Source of the DNA: Pelobacter propionicus DSM 2379
Lineage (GTDB): Bacteria > Desulfobacterota > Desulfuromonadia > Geobacterales > Pseudopelobacteraceae
Assembly (NCBI RefSeq): GCF_000015045.1
Contig: NC_008609.1
Coordinates: 744,001 to 808,000, forward strand
Length of the DNA stretch: 64,000 nt
Direction: 5' to 3'
In this document: positions 18,590 to 28,023 of the stretch, piece after piece
Numbering within the stretch: position 1 is the stretch's first letter
How the letters are laid out: each line of letters starts with the position of its first letter
Notes under the pieces: generated by a model
Seen by the model: the letters and a program-made list of their open reading frames with translations, nothing else
Told to the model about the DNA's origin: nothing
Database searches by the model: none
Program-made: the position numbers and the translations under genes

Positions 18590-19204
18590 ATGGCTCCAAA
18601 AAAGATCGTCATCATCGAGTCGAGTCCGCGGCACAACGGCAACAGCACGCTTCTCGCCCGGGAGGTCGCTTCCGGCGCGGTCAACCTGGGCGCCGATGTT
18701 GAAACAGTGCATCTGCACGGCATGGACATCAAACCTTGCAGCGCCTGCGACGCCTGCCAGGAGTCGCTGGAGACGGATTGCGTCATCGGCGACGACATGA
18801 AAGCGCTCTATTCCAGGCTGCGCGCTGCGGACGCCATCGTCTATGCCACGCCTGTCTACTGGTTCACCGTTTCCGGCCAGATCAAGCTGTTCATGGACCG
18901 CTGCTATGCCCTTACCTGTGCGGCAACAGTGCCGGGAGAAGAGGGGGGTGAGCCGGTCTATACCCTGGAGAACGATCTGGCCGGCAAGAAATTGGGCATC
19001 GTCCTGACCTATGGGGACGTGGACCCGTTCGTCTCGGGCGCGGTCAACGCCCTGCGCACCTTCCAGGACATGGCCCGCTTTCTGGGGGCCGAGATCGTTG
19101 GTCAGGTGTACGGGAGCGCCCTGACGCCGGGCGAGATAGTCGGTAACAGCGCGTTGATGCATCAGGCATACCAGCTCGGCAGAGACCTGGCAGCAGGCGC
19201 TTGA
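18590..19204 (+). CDS. Flavodoxin-fold FMN reductase, second paralog
   Basis: 204 residues, ATG 18590, ribosome site AAAGGAGG nine bases upstream. The FMN loop is IVIIESSPRHNGNSTLL, and C50-x2-C53-x2-C56 with C64 repeats the cysteine spacing of the FMN reductase at 10606-11241, so the two are paralogs. The block ATPVYWFTVSGQIKLFMDRC is typical of NADPH-dependent FMN reductases. Divergent to the FAD oxidoreductase gene, with which it may be co-regulated in a redox response. Substrate unknown. Confidence 0.88.
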   Translation: MAPKKIVIIESSPRHNGNSTLLAREVASGAVNLGADVETVHLHGMDIKPCSACDACQESLETDCVIGDDMKALYSRLRAADAIVYATPVYWFTVSGQIKLFMDRCYALTCAATVPGEEGGEPVYTLENDLAGKKLGIVLTYGDVDPFVSGAVNALRTFQDMARFLGAEIVGQVYGSALTPGEIVGNSALMHQAYQLGRDLAAGA

Positions 19205-19251
19205 ATATATGAATGAATGATGCCAAACGTTGAAACTTTTCAGGAAAGCAA

Positions 19252-19286
19252 GAAACCGCCCTATCGTTTGCAAACAGGGCGGTTTC
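19252..19286. terminator. Probable bidirectional terminator
   Basis: GAAACCGCCCT and AGGGCGGTTTC pair perfectly (11 bp) across 13 bases, between the FMN reductase and the convergent small membrane protein gene. The T content after the stem is modest on both strands. Confidence 0.6.
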
Positions 19287-19468
19287 ATATTCTGGCCGCC
19301 AGGCGGGGCATCTGCTCTGCAGTGCCGCTTGCCTGAACGTATCTTTGCGCCACACCCCGTGAATCGCCGAGGTTGTGGCGTTGCTTAGCGCCTCGGCTTC
19401 CCATGGATCCGTCTTTTCCCGAATGTAAGCCCTTTTCCTCCCCCAACTGCTCCTCTCCGGTCATCAAC

Positions 19469-19870
19469 TCAGTCGGTCGTGCGGCCGTGAAGCAGGGACC
19501 AGTGCCTGATGCCGCCCGGCATGTGGCTGACCACCACGCCGATCACCAGCGCCGTGGCAACGATCTGAGCTCGGTACTCCGGCCAGAGATGGATCAGGCC
19601 GAGAATTGCCACATGGGCTATGACCATCACCCCGCGTACCTGGTAGGGCCAGTGACGGCTCTGGTTGATCCCCAACAGCACCAGGATGATGCCGCTGGCG
19701 ACCGCGGCCTGGTGCCAGGTAAGCAGACGACTGAACGGCATGGCGAATACCGCGCCGCCGAACAGGACGCCGGTAGTTGCGATATGGGAGGCACGCATCA
19801 GGATGTCGAACGCCCGGATCCAGCCGGAGCGATGCTTCTTTTCTTCTTTGCTTTTCGTGCTTGTTTCCAT
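19469..19870 (-). CDS. Small four-helix membrane protein of unknown function
   Basis: 133 residues from ATG 19870, after GGGGAG. A ~20-residue lysine- and glutamate-rich head (METSTKSKEEKKHRSGW) is followed by four hydrophobic helices at about 30-48, 55-72, 80-97 and 100-120. Histidines fall near helix ends: SHIATTG, TWHQAAV, VIAHVAI, VSHMPGG and IRHWSLL. This recalls membrane-embedded haem or quinone proteins of the b561 type, but the number and spacing do not settle it and no family is recognised. It lies upstream of, and divergent from, the glutamate synthase gene. Confidence 0.65.
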   Translation of the reverse strand: METSTKSKEEKKHRSGWIRAFDILMRASHIATTGVLFGGAVFAMPFSRLLTWHQAAVASGIILVLLGINQSRHWPYQVRGVMVIAHVAILGLIHLWPEYRAQIVATALVIGVVVSHMPGGIRHWSLLHGRTTD

Positions 19871-20098
19871 GTGATGCTCCCCTGAGGTCCTTCCCACGCA
19901 TCCCTTGCGCCCGGCCTGTCCTGTTTTCCCGTTTCCGGCTGTCGTGAAGCAGTGCCGATTCGCCGGCGGAGCACATCTATAGTTCATGCGTCGGATGGAT
20001 GCAAGAACGATTATCATGCGGTTCCGTCAGCAGGACCGTGACAGGTTTCTGTGGCAGGCCGAAGGGCATGGGACGAATACCTGAGCAGGTCGTTGTCA

Positions 20099-20126
20099 CT
20101 GACATTTCCCGCTTCGGGGATATACT
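20099..20126 (+). promoter_or_regulatory. Sigma-70-type promoter of gltB
   Basis: CTGACA (20099-20104), a 16-base spacer and TATACT (20121-20126) match the -35/-10 consensus at 5 of 6 and 5 of 6 positions. The start of transcription would fall about 25 bases before the gltB ATG at 20160. Confidence 0.55.
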
Positions 20127-20159
20127 GGGTACTGTGCCGATACGCACCCGGGGGGTGGT

Positions 20160-23100
20160 ATGAAGAAATACGAGAACGATCCGTCCGGCCTCGTGCCGTT
20201 GGAGCGCGATGCCTGCGCAATCATCTGTTTCATAGCCAAGAACGGGCTCCCGTCCCACGGTAATCTCCAGCGAACCGTCCAGGCGCTGGTCAAGATGGGG
20301 CACCGCGCCGGCGAGATCAACGGCGAGGGGGACGGCTGCGGCATCCTGACCGCCATCCCGCGCCTGATCTGGGGGGAAATCCTGGCCACTGCGGGGCGTA
20401 ACCCGCGGTTGGCGGACTCCCCCGGTTTCGTGGTCGGCCATCTGCTGATCGACCGCAACGACCTCTCCCGCTATCCCGACCTGCGGAAGAATATCCTGCA
20501 GCGTATCCTCCAGGCCGGGCTGGAGCTGCTGGTGGAGCGCCCGGCGCCGGTGCGCAGCGAGGTGCTGGCCGGCCGAGCCCGGGAGGGGGAGCCGCTGGTG
20601 TGGCAACTGGCCCTGCACGACCCGCTTCCCAAACACGATGCCCGCCGCCTGTTCGCCCTGCAGGTTGGGCTGGAAGAGGAGTTCCCGGTGCACGTGGCTT
20701 CCCTCTCCACCCAAGTGGCTGCCTACAAGGTGCACGGCGCGCCGGAGATCCTCAGCCGCTACTACCCGGAGCTGAAACGGCGCGATTTCGTTTCCGATCT
20801 GACCATCGGCCACAGCCGCTACTCCACCAACACCCTGCCCACGGTGCTGCGTGCCCAACCCTTTTCCCTCCTGGGACATAACGGCGAGATCAACACCATC
20901 GCCCGCCTGCGGGAAGAGGCGCGCATGCTGGGGATTACCCTCACCAGGGGGGGGAGCGATTCCCAGGATTTGAACCGCTCCCTGGAGGGGCTGATCTGTG
21001 ACCACGGCCTGACACTGTTCGAGGCCATGGAGATGGTCTTTCCACCAGTGTTCAGCATCATGGACCGCATGGGGGACGGACAGCGCAGCATGTACGGCTG
21101 GTTCCGGCGTTTCCTGACCGCCAGCGCCCAGGGGCCGGCGGCCATTATCGCCCGTTACCGGGATCAGTGCGTGTTCAGCGTGGATGCCATGGGGCTGCGC
21201 CCCCTCTGGGTGGGAGAGACCGACCGGGAGCTGTTCGCCTCGTCCGAGTTGGGGGTGGTTCCCCACGAAGAGATTATGGCCGATCCCAAGCCGCTGGCGC
21301 CGGGGGAGAAGCTGGGGGTTGTGCTTCAGCATGGCCAGCCTCCCCGGCTGCTGCAGCACCACGAATTGCGCCAGGAGGTGCTGAATAGCTTCCGTCGCCG
21401 GATCAGGCTGGAGCCCCACTCCCGCTCCCTGCGCAGAGCTTCGGCGCTGGGCGGGGAGCATGCCGTGCAGCCCGCCTGGGGCAGGAGCGCTGGGCTTGTG
21501 CGGGATAACCTGCTGTCGGCCCTGGCCTGGAAGTCCAGCGACGTGCAGAACGTGGTGGAAATGGCCAAAAGCGGCCGCGACCCCATATCTTCCCTGGGAT
21601 ATGACGGCCCGCTGGCGGCCATCTCTCGCTCGCGCCAGAACCTGTCGGACTACTTCAAGGAGCAGGTGGCGGTGGTGACCAATCCGGCCATCGACCGCGA
21701 ACGGGAGGAGGAACACTTCTCCACCCGGATCTACATCGGTCCCCGGCCGCTCCCGGGTGTCGCTGCCCGTCCCGCCCTGGAGCTGGCAACGCCGCTGCTG
21801 CTGGGCGGCGGGCGCGGTTCGGCATGCATTGACGAGGCAGTTGCCCGCCGGTTCGGGACAAGCAGCCTGGAGGCGTTACTTTCCTGGGCAGGCAGGGGGC
21901 GCAGCCGGATTCTCTCCTGCGCCATGGGGCGCGACGAATCACTGCCGGCCGCTTTGGAGCGGCTGACCCACGAGGCGATCGGCGCTGCCCGGCGCGGCGT
22001 CTGGCTGCTCGTGCTGGACGATTCCCTAATCTTTGGCCGGCGGCAGAGCTTCCTGGATCCCTTCCTGGTGGTGGCGGTGCTGCACAAGGCGCTCAAGGAG
22101 ACTGCCGCTTCCGGCGGCAGGAACCTGCGGCGGGAACTGTCCATCGTGGTCCGCTCCGGAGCCCTGCGCAACCTGCACGACCTGATCTTCTGCCGGGGCA
22201 TGGGCGCCGACGCCCTCTGCCCCTACCTGATGTGGGAACTGGCCGCCGAGCATGACAACGGTGTGCATAACCTGCTGAGGGTGCTGGCCACGGGGCTGGA
22301 GAAGGTGATCTCCACCATGGGTACCCACGAGATCGGCGGCTACGGCAAGTACTTCGCCTCCATCGGCCTCAACAGCTGCCTGGCCGGCTATTTCGAGACC
22401 CCCGATTTCTGCGGCTCCGATTCTGGCGGCCTGACCCTGGAGCTCCTGGAGACGGACAACCGGGAACGTGGCGCGGTTGCCCGCGGCAGACAGGCAATGC
22501 AGCTGCCGACGCAGTTCCGGCTCTATCCGCGCATCTGGAAGATGGTCGGCCAGGTGGCCAGGATGGAGGAGAACTATGCCGACCTGTCGCGCCTGATCCG
22601 CCAGCTGGAGGAGGAACATCCCACCTCCATCCGCCATCTGGTGGACCTGCGCTACACCGGGGAGCTGACCGTGGATCCCGAGGAGGTGGACACGCGGGTC
22701 GGTAAGCACGATCTGCCGATCCTCTTCTCCGCCATGAGTTTCGGCTCCCAGGGGGAGACCCCCTTCCGCATCTACGCCGAGGCCGCCCGCCGGCTGAATA
22801 TCATCTGCATGAACGGCGAGGGGGGGGAGATCGCCGACATGCTGGGCAGGTATCGGGAAAACCGCGGCCAGCAGATCGCCTCCGGCCGCTTCGGGGTCAC
22901 CATGGCCTACCTCAACTCGGTGGACTTCCTGGAGATCAAGGTGGGCCAGGGGGCCAAGCCGGGAGAGGGGGGGCATCTGCCCGGTTTCAAGGTCACCCCC
23001 AAGATCGCCGAGGCGCGTCACGCCACGCCGGGGGTGTCGCTGATCTCCCCCTCCAACAACCACGACATCTACTCCATCGAGGATCTGGCCCAGATTGTCG

Positions 23101-24683
23101 AGGAGCTGCGCACCGCCAACCCGGTGGCGCGCATCTCGGTCAAGGTGCCGGCGGTGGCCGGCATCGCCACCATTGCCCTGGGGATCGCCAAGGCCGGGGC
23201 GGACATCATCACCATCAGCGGCTATGACGGCGGCACCGGCGCGGCCAGGAAGCATGCCATCAAGTTTGTCGGCCTGCCGGCGGAGATCGGGGTACGGGAG
23301 GCCCATTGCGCCCTGGTGCAGGCCGGCATGCGCGACCGGGTTGAGCTGTGGGCCGACGGCGGCGCCCGCACCGGCCGGGACGTGCTCAAGCTGATGCTCC
23401 TGGGGGCCAACCGGGTCGGCTTTGGCACCATGGCCATGGTGATCATCGGCTGCACCACCTGCCGCGGCTGCCACCTGGGGACCTGCCACGTGGGCATCGC
23501 CACCCAGATCGAGAGCCAGGAGGAGGCAGAGCGGCAGGGAGTGAAACGTTTCGTACCACGGGTGCTGGAGAACGGGGTCATCTACGAGACCACCTTCTTC
23601 CGCGGCATGGCGCGGGAGATCAGGATCCTCACCGCCAGGCTCGGCTTCCGGCGTACCCAGGACCTGGTGGGGCGGGCCGACCTGCTGGTACAGAGCCGCG
23701 GCCTGGAGCGGCTGGACCTGTCCGACCTGCTCTCCCCCGTATCCGGGACGGCGACTCCACCACTGGAGCGCGAGGCGCGCATCATCCGAAAACCGCTCAA
23801 CTACCTGACTTCGCTGGTTTCTCGTCTGGTGTCCGATGCCTTTGCCGCGGGCGAGGAACGGGTGCGCTACGATGACGACAGTGCCAGCAGTTCGGACCGG
23901 GCCATCGGCACCCACCTGGCCGGCGCCATGCTGCGCGGCCGACAGCAGGGGCGTTTTTCGGCCGACTGCCAGGCCCAGCTCTGCTTCCAGCGCGACTCCA
24001 TCCCGGGCAACGGCCTGGCCGCCTTCACCATCCCGCGCATCTCCCTGCATGTGGAGGGGGGAGCCCAGGATGGGGTGGGCAAATCGACCTCCGGCGGCGA
24101 GATCGTGATCCTCAAGGGGGAGAACCGCAACGGCGTCAGGGTGGGCGGTTCGGTGGGCAAGGGGCTGGCCTACGGCGCCCAGGGGGGATCTTTCATCATC
24201 CAGGGGGATGCCGACAGCCGCGCCTGCATCCGGCTCTCCGGCGCTGATGTGGTGCTGGGGGGGCGAATCACCCAGCCGTTGGACGACTCCCTGGCCAATC
24301 TGGCCGGCCGGGCCAACCTGAAGGGGTTTGCCTGCGAGTACATGACCGCCGGCCGGGTGGTAGTGCTGGGTGACCCCGGCCCCTGGCTCTGTTCCGGCAT
24401 GACCGGTGGCACGCTCTACTGTCACCTGGACGAAGCCATGGGCATGGACCGGGCCGCCCTGCGCCGGCGGCTGGCCCGGGGCGCCGGGGTGGAGGTTCGC
24501 GACCTGGAGGAGGGGGATGTCTCCCAGCTGGAGGAGCTGCTGGGCAGGTACCATCAGGAACTGCTCCACTCCCACCAGCAGGAAGAGGCTGACTGGCTGG
24601 CAGGGGTTATCGCCCGTTGCCGCAGCGGTTTCGTCAAGGTCGTGCCGGAGAAGACGGTTGTCATGCCGGCCAGCACCGAGTAG
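20160..24683 (+). CDS. gltB: Glutamate synthase large subunit (GltB-type), without adjacent small subunit
   Basis: 1507 residues, the length usual for the family. It makes two glutamates from glutamine and 2-oxoglutarate. The N-terminal glutaminase (class II) starts after a ~18-residue propeptide, with the nucleophile at the start of CAIICF; MGHRAGEINGEGDGCGIL is the glutaminase loop. A central domain links to the FMN-binding synthase domain (about 800-1180), which carries GQGAKPGEGGHLPG and the 3Fe-4S cysteines C-x5-C-x4-C in GCTTCRGCHLGTC (about 1097), with an extra cysteine. The GXGXG beta-helix is near 1310-1420. The FMN domain differs clearly from the standard GltB wording. No gltD lies nearby in the window, so electrons must come from a distant small subunit or ferredoxin. 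Confidence 0.92.
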   Translation: MKKYENDPSGLVPLERDACAIICFIAKNGLPSHGNLQRTVQALVKMGHRAGEINGEGDGCGILTAIPRLIWGEILATAGRNPRLADSPGFVVGHLLIDRNDLSRYPDLRKNILQRILQAGLELLVERPAPVRSEVLAGRAREGEPLVWQLALHDPLPKHDARRLFALQVGLEEEFPVHVASLSTQVAAYKVHGAPEILSRYYPELKRRDFVSDLTIGHSRYSTNTLPTVLRAQPFSLLGHNGEINTIARLREEARMLGITLTRGGSDSQDLNRSLEGLICDHGLTLFEAMEMVFPPVFSIMDRMGDGQRSMYGWFRRFLTASAQGPAAIIARYRDQCVFSVDAMGLRPLWVGETDRELFASSELGVVPHEEIMADPKPLAPGEKLGVVLQHGQPPRLLQHHELRQEVLNSFRRRIRLEPHSRSLRRASALGGEHAVQPAWGRSAGLVRDNLLSALAWKSSDVQNVVEMAKSGRDPISSLGYDGPLAAISRSRQNLSDYFKEQVAVVTNPAIDREREEEHFSTRIYIGPRPLPGVAARPALELATPLLLGGGRGSACIDEAVARRFGTSSLEALLSWAGRGRSRILSCAMGRDESLPAALERLTHEAIGAARRGVWLLVLDDSLIFGRRQSFLDPFLVVAVLHKALKETAASGGRNLRRELSIVVRSGALRNLHDLIFCRGMGADALCPYLMWELAAEHDNGVHNLLRVLATGLEKVISTMGTHEIGGYGKYFASIGLNSCLAGYFETPDFCGSDSGGLTLELLETDNRERGAVARGRQAMQLPTQFRLYPRIWKMVGQVARMEENYADLSRLIRQLEEEHPTSIRHLVDLRYTGELTVDPEEVDTRVGKHDLPILFSAMSFGSQGETPFRIYAEAARRLNIICMNGEGGEIADMLGRYRENRGQQIASGRFGVTMAYLNSVDFLEIKVGQGAKPGEGGHLPGFKVTPKIAEARHATPGVSLISPSNNHDIYSIEDLAQIVEELRTANPVARISVKVPAVAGIATIALGIAKAGADIITISGYDGGTGAARKHAIKFVGLPAEIGVREAHCALVQAGMRDRVELWADGGARTGRDVLKLMLLGANRVGFGTMAMVIIGCTTCRGCHLGTCHVGIATQIESQEEAERQGVKRFVPRVLENGVIYETTFFRGMAREIRILTARLGFRRTQDLVGRADLLVQSRGLERLDLSDLLSPVSGTATPPLEREARIIRKPLNYLTSLVSRLVSDAFAAGEERVRYDDDSASSSDRAIGTHLAGAMLRGRQQGRFSADCQAQLCFQRDSIPGNGLAAFTIPRISLHVEGGAQDGVGKSTSGGEIVILKGENRNGVRVGGSVGKGLAYGAQGGSFIIQGDADSRACIRLSGADVVLGGRITQPLDDSLANLAGRANLKGFACEYMTAGRVVVLGDPGPWLCSGMTGGTLYCHLDEAMGMDRAALRRRLARGAGVEVRDLEEGDVSQLEELLGRYHQELLHSHQQEEADWLAGVIARCRSGFVKVVPEKTVVMPASTE

Positions 24684-24706
24684 GGAAGGAGAAGGGTTGC
24701 GGCGCC

Positions 24707-25174
24707 TCAGTTGGGCGCCAGGTGTCTGCGGAACCCCTCGGCCAGGCAGCAATAGAGCGGTCTGCGGAAGTCGGCCACGCACTCCAGAAGCTGGCCAAAG
24801 GGAATCCATCTCCAGGCGCGGAATTCGCCACCGGCCAGGAGGTCGATGGTTTCGTCGGACCCGCTGAACCTGAACAGGAACCAGTACTGCACCTGTCCCC
24901 GTCCGTTGCGGAGGCTGCGGGCGCCAGGGGGCAGCTCGTAGGCCAGCGGCTGGGGATAGGCTTCCAGCAGTTCCAGCTCCCCGGCCGGTATCCCGGTCTC
25001 CTCCTCAGTCTCCCGCAGGGCCGCGGCCAGCGGCTCCTCTTCCGCGTCCAGCCCCCCCTGGGGCAGTTGCCAGGCACCGGGTATGTCGGCCCGTTCCAGG
25101 ACCAGCACCAGCCCCCTGTCGTTGATGACCACCGCGCCTGCTCCGGCCCGGAAGTACTCTTCTGGCATGCTCAC
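24707..25174 (-). CDS. Nudix hydrolase
   Basis: 155 residues from GTG 25174, which has GGAG six bases upstream and overlaps the stop of the preceding cupin gene by four bases, so the two are translationally coupled. The Nudix box is complete: G-x5-E-x7-R-E-x2-E-E-x-G in GGLDAEEEPLAAALRETEE. The WQLPQGGLD lead-in is like RppH/ApaH-type enzymes and (di)nucleoside polyphosphate hydrolases. It probably cleaves a nucleoside diphosphate-linked substrate; RNA 5'-pyrophosphate removal is one option. Immediately follows the cupin gene and ends 23 bases from gltB, converging with it. Confidence 0.9.
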   Translation of the reverse strand: MSMPEEYFRAGAGAVVINDRGLVLVLERADIPGAWQLPQGGLDAEEEPLAAALRETEEETGIPAGELELLEAYPQPLAYELPPGARSLRNGRGQVQYWFLFRFSGSDETIDLLAGGEFRAWRWIPFGQLLECVADFRRPLYCCLAEGFRRHLAPN

Positions 25175-25509
25175 GGGGTTCTCCTCTCTGGCAGATATTC
25201 TTCCCGCACGGGCGAGAATACCTCGATTGCCACGCTATCCTCCATGATTTCTGCGCCGTGGGCTGCGTCGCCGGGGATGCACCAGCTGTCGCCCGGCTCC
25301 AGTTCCCGGCTTTCCCCGGCGATTGTCAGCCGGATCCGGCCGCTAACCAGGTAGCCGGTCTGCTCGTGGGGGTGGGAGTGCAGCGGCAGAATCGCCCCCC
25401 TTTGCAGCCTGAACTCCACCATCAGGGTGCTGGCGCCATGCACCAGGGTCTTCTGCCAAATTCCATCCAGCGGCTGCCAATACTCTTCTGTGGTTTGTCT
25501 CTGAAACAT
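25171..25509 (-). CDS. Cupin-domain protein
   Basis: 112 residues from ATG 25509 (MFQRQTTEEYW), six bases after GGAG; an in-frame GTG at 25521 is less well placed. It is a single small beta-barrel of the cupin type: HSHPHEQTGYLVSGRI gives the first metal motif (H-x-H-x3-Q), and the second motif is at GDSWCIPGDAAHG. A metal may be bound through the histidines. The gene's end overlaps the Nudix start by four bases. A specific substrate cannot be named; similar proteins are small sugar- or amino-acid-derivative binders or isomerases. Confidence 0.85.
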   Translation of the reverse strand: MFQRQTTEEYWQPLDGIWQKTLVHGASTLMVEFRLQRGAILPLHSHPHEQTGYLVSGRIRLTIAGESRELEPGDSWCIPGDAAHGAEIMEDSVAIEVFSPVREEYLPERRTP

Positions 25510-25565
25510 TCCTGTCTCCACTTCTCTCGGATGCGGTTGTAGCGCACCGTGCTCTCCAACGTCGC

Positions 25566-27032
25566 TCAGCGCCGCCTGCCGGAGCCGCCGAACAGGGAGC
25601 CCAGCACTCCCCGGATGATCTGGCGCCCCACCTGGCTGCCGATGGCGCGGGCGGCGCTGCTGGCGAATGCCCCCAGCAGCGATCCCACCTGGCTGGCGGC
25701 CTGGCTCTTTTTCTCGGGCAGTTGCGCCGCGCTCTCCGCTGCCTGGGTAGCGGCCCTGGCCTGGAGCAACTCGTAGGCCGATTCGCGGTCCAGCTCCTTT
25801 TCGTAGTGTTCGGCCAGGGGGGAGGCGGCCATGATTGCCGTCCGTTCCGGGGGCGAGAGCGGCGCGAAGCGGCTGCGCGGCGGGCAGATCAGTGCCCGCT
25901 CCACCAGGCAGGGAACCCCCTTTGCGTCCAGGAACGATACCAGCGCCTCGCCCACCTCCAGTTCAGTAATGGCCGTTTCAACGGAGAACTCAGGGTTGGC
26001 GCGGAAGGTCTCGGCGGCGGCCCGCACCGCTTTCTGGTCCTGGGGGGTGAAGGCGCGCAGGGCGTGCTGAATCCGGTTGCCCAGCTGGCCCAGCACCGCA
26101 TCCGGCAGGTCGAGGGGGTTCTGGGTGACGAAGTAGACCCCCACCCCCTTGGAGCGCACCAGCCGCACCACCTGCTCGATCTTTTCCACCAGAGCCTGGG
26201 GAGCCCTGTCAAACAGCAGATGGGCCTCGTCGAAGAAGAAGACCAGTTTTGGTTTCTCCAGGTCGCCTGCCTCGGGGAGCTGCTCGAAGAGCTCGGAGAG
26301 CAGCCAGAGCAGGAAGGTGGCGTAGAGCTTGGGGGAGCGCATCAGCCTGTCCGCTGCCAGTATGTTGATCATCCCCCGGCCGCTGCCGTCGGTCTGGATA
26401 AAGTCGTGCAGGTTGAGGGCCGGTTCCCCGAAGAAGTGCTCGCCCCCCTGCTCCGCCAGGGCCAGCAGGCTGCGCTGGATGGCGCCGATACTGGCGGCCG
26501 ATATGTTGCCGTAGGTGGTGGTGAACTGGGAGGCGTTGTCGCCCACATGGCGGATCATGGCCTGCAGGTCCTTGAAGTCCAGCAGCAAAAGCCCATTGTC
26601 GTCGGCCACCTTGAAGACCAGGCTGAGCACGCCGCTCTGCACGTCATTGAGGTTCAGCAACCGGGAGAGGAGCAGCGGTCCCATCTCCGAGACCGTGGTC
26701 CGCAGCGGATGCCCCTGCTGGCCGAAAACGTCCCAGAAAACCACCGGGAAGGGTTCGCAGGCGAAAACGGTCAATCCCATGGCGGTGACGCGCTCCCTGA
26801 GGCGGGGACTCTCTTCGCCGGCACATGCCAATCCCGACAGGTCCCCCTTGACGTCGGACATGAACACCGGCACGCCGATGCTGCTGAAGCGTTCCGCCAG
26901 CACCCGCAGGGTCACGGTCTTGCCGGTTCCGGTTGCTCCGGCGATTAGGCCGTGGCGGTTGGCCATCCTCGGCAGCAGGCAGGCCTCTCTGGTTCCCTTG
27001 GCAACCAGCAATGCAGCTGTTTCACTACCCAT
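25566..27032 (-). CDS. HerA-like ATPase (DUF853 / YjgR family)
   Basis: 488 residues, ATG 27032 preceded by AAGGAGG. The Walker A motif is [11 protein letters not shown] (about 33-43) and the Walker B motif [14 protein letters not shown]. The order of motifs and the glycine/serine-rich end ([13 protein letters not shown]) are those of the HerA-like DUF853 family, hexameric AAA-type ATPases related to FtsK and HerA DNA translocases. The cellular role is unknown; members sit in many bacteria as single genes. A cupin gene follows downstream on the same strand after a 57-base gap. Confidence 0.92.
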   Translation of the reverse strand: MGSETAALLVAKGTREACLLPRMANRHGLIAGATGTGKTVTLRVLAERFSSIGVPVFMSDVKGDLSGLACAGEESPRLRERVTAMGLTVFACEPFPVVFWDVFGQQGHPLRTTVSEMGPLLLSRLLNLNDVQSGVLSLVFKVADDNGLLLLDFKDLQAMIRHVGDNASQFTTTYGNISAASIGAIQRSLLALAEQGGEHFFGEPALNLHDFIQTDGSGRGMINILAADRLMRSPKLYATFLLWLLSELFEQLPEAGDLEKPKLVFFFDEAHLLFDRAPQALVEKIEQVVRLVRSKGVGVYFVTQNPLDLPDAVLGQLGNRIQHALRAFTPQDQKAVRAAAETFRANPEFSVETAITELEVGEALVSFLDAKGVPCLVERALICPPRSRFAPLSPPERTAIMAASPLAEHYEKELDRESAYELLQARAATQAAESAAQLPEKKSQAASQVGSLLGAFASSAARAIGSQVGRQIIRGVLGSLFGGSGRRR

Positions 27033-27144
27033 GACATACCCTCCTTGCTGTGAATGGGATGCAGTACGAGTGTATCAGGCCTTTGAGTCCTGTGTGTCCT
27101 GAATTCAGTGCAGGTCCGCCGTATTCGGCGTGCCAGAGCCCTTC

Positions 27145-27240
27145 TCAGGCTCCATGGCTCGCCTCCTCCATCAGCCGGTCGCGCAACTCCTTCAGGGACT
27201 GGCTGATGGAAACCTTGTAGCGGTGGGGGTTGATCAGGCG
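27145..27240 (-). pseudogene. pncB: 3' remnant of a nicotinate phosphoribosyltransferase gene
   Basis: About 31 codons on the minus strand, ending in a TGA, encode RLINPHRYKVSISQSLKELR, then DRLMEEASHGA. The N-P-H-x-Y-x-V-x-[IL]-S pattern with a following L-x-x-[LR]-R-x-x-L is the closing segment of nicotinate phosphoribosyltransferase (NAPRTase C-terminal domain). Upstream in the same frame the reading loses any resemblance and soon meets the stop of the SYLF gene, and there is no start codon. I read it as the leftover end of a deleted gene. A chance match is possible, but the pattern is strong. The surrounding 27033-27321 holds nothing else I can call. Confidence 0.5.
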
Positions 27241-27321
27241 CAGGCAGCCGGGAGAGCCACGGGCCTCAACTGGCCGGCGCGGCGGAGGTTCGTGGCTCCC
27301 CCGCCGTGCCGGGTTGCTGGT

Positions 27322-28023
27322 TCACTGGCCGGAATTCTTGCCGTACTCGGTCAGCAGGGCCTTGATCTTCCAGATGGTGGGTGAGGGGGAGGTGGGGGCG
27401 CCGGTGAAGATGTCGTTGGCGCTGATGCCCGGCTTTCCGTAGAAGTAGCCGTTCTTCTCGTCGTCAATCTGCAGCGCCGCCCCTTCCAGGGATACTCCGG
27501 CGAAGACCCCCCGGCTGCGGGAGTAGGAGAGAATCTCGGCCTTGAACAGCACGTCGGTGGAGGCCGAGGCGCTCCTGCCCACCGGGCCGGCCGCGACGCT
27601 GGCGTCGGCGCCGATGGTGAACTTGCCCTTCTTGATCCCCTCGATGCTCCTGATACTCTTGAAGATCATGATCAGGTCGGTGGCCTGGGCACCGATCTGC
27701 CAGCCGAAGCTGCCTCCCATCAGGCTGACGAAGCTGGGGTTGCTCCAGGTGCCGTCGCTCTTGTGCACCATCAGGATGCCGGTGCCGTATTTCCCGCCGA
27801 TGAACAGGCCGACCTTGATGGCGTCCGGGACGATGACGATCCCCGATGCGTTGCTCAGCAGGGCCGGGGGAATCCCGGTTTCCGGAATACTGGTGATCTC
27901 CTTGAGCACGTTGTAGCTGGAAGTGATCTTCTCGCTGTCCGTGCCGGCCGAGGCCAGGGGGGCGAACAGGCAGAGCAGAAGCGCCAGGACCGTTGCTGCC
28001 AATGGAATGGGTGTGCGGCTCAT
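27322..28023 (-). CDS. Exported SYLF-domain (Ysc84-type) lipid-binding protein
   Basis: 233 residues, ATG 28023 after GGAGGAG. A clear signal peptide (about 1-26, LAATVLALLLCLFAPLASA) is followed by a SYLF domain: a helical lead, then GIVIVPDAIKVGLFIGGKYGTGILM, SLMGGSFGWQIGAQATDLI, and a final GVFAGVSLEGAALQIDD block. The domain binds phosphoinositide-like lipids in eukaryotes; bacterial forms are periplasmic or outer-membrane proteins of unclear role, often stress-related. The downstream region carries the pncB-like stub. Confidence 0.9.
   Translation of the reverse strand: MSRTPIPLAATVLALLLCLFAPLASAGTDSEKITSSYNVLKEITSIPETGIPPALLSNASGIVIVPDAIKVGLFIGGKYGTGILMVHKSDGTWSNPSFVSLMGGSFGWQIGAQATDLIMIFKSIRSIEGIKKGKFTIGADASVAAGPVGRSASASTDVLFKAEILSYSRSRGVFAGVSLEGAALQIDDEKNGYFYGKPGISANDIFTGAPTSPSPTIWKIKALLTEYGKNSGQ

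Noticed and set aside
22026-24809. 927-codon open frame antisense to gltB
   Set aside because: Composition is that of a reverse-frame shadow; the plus strand carries all GltB motifs.
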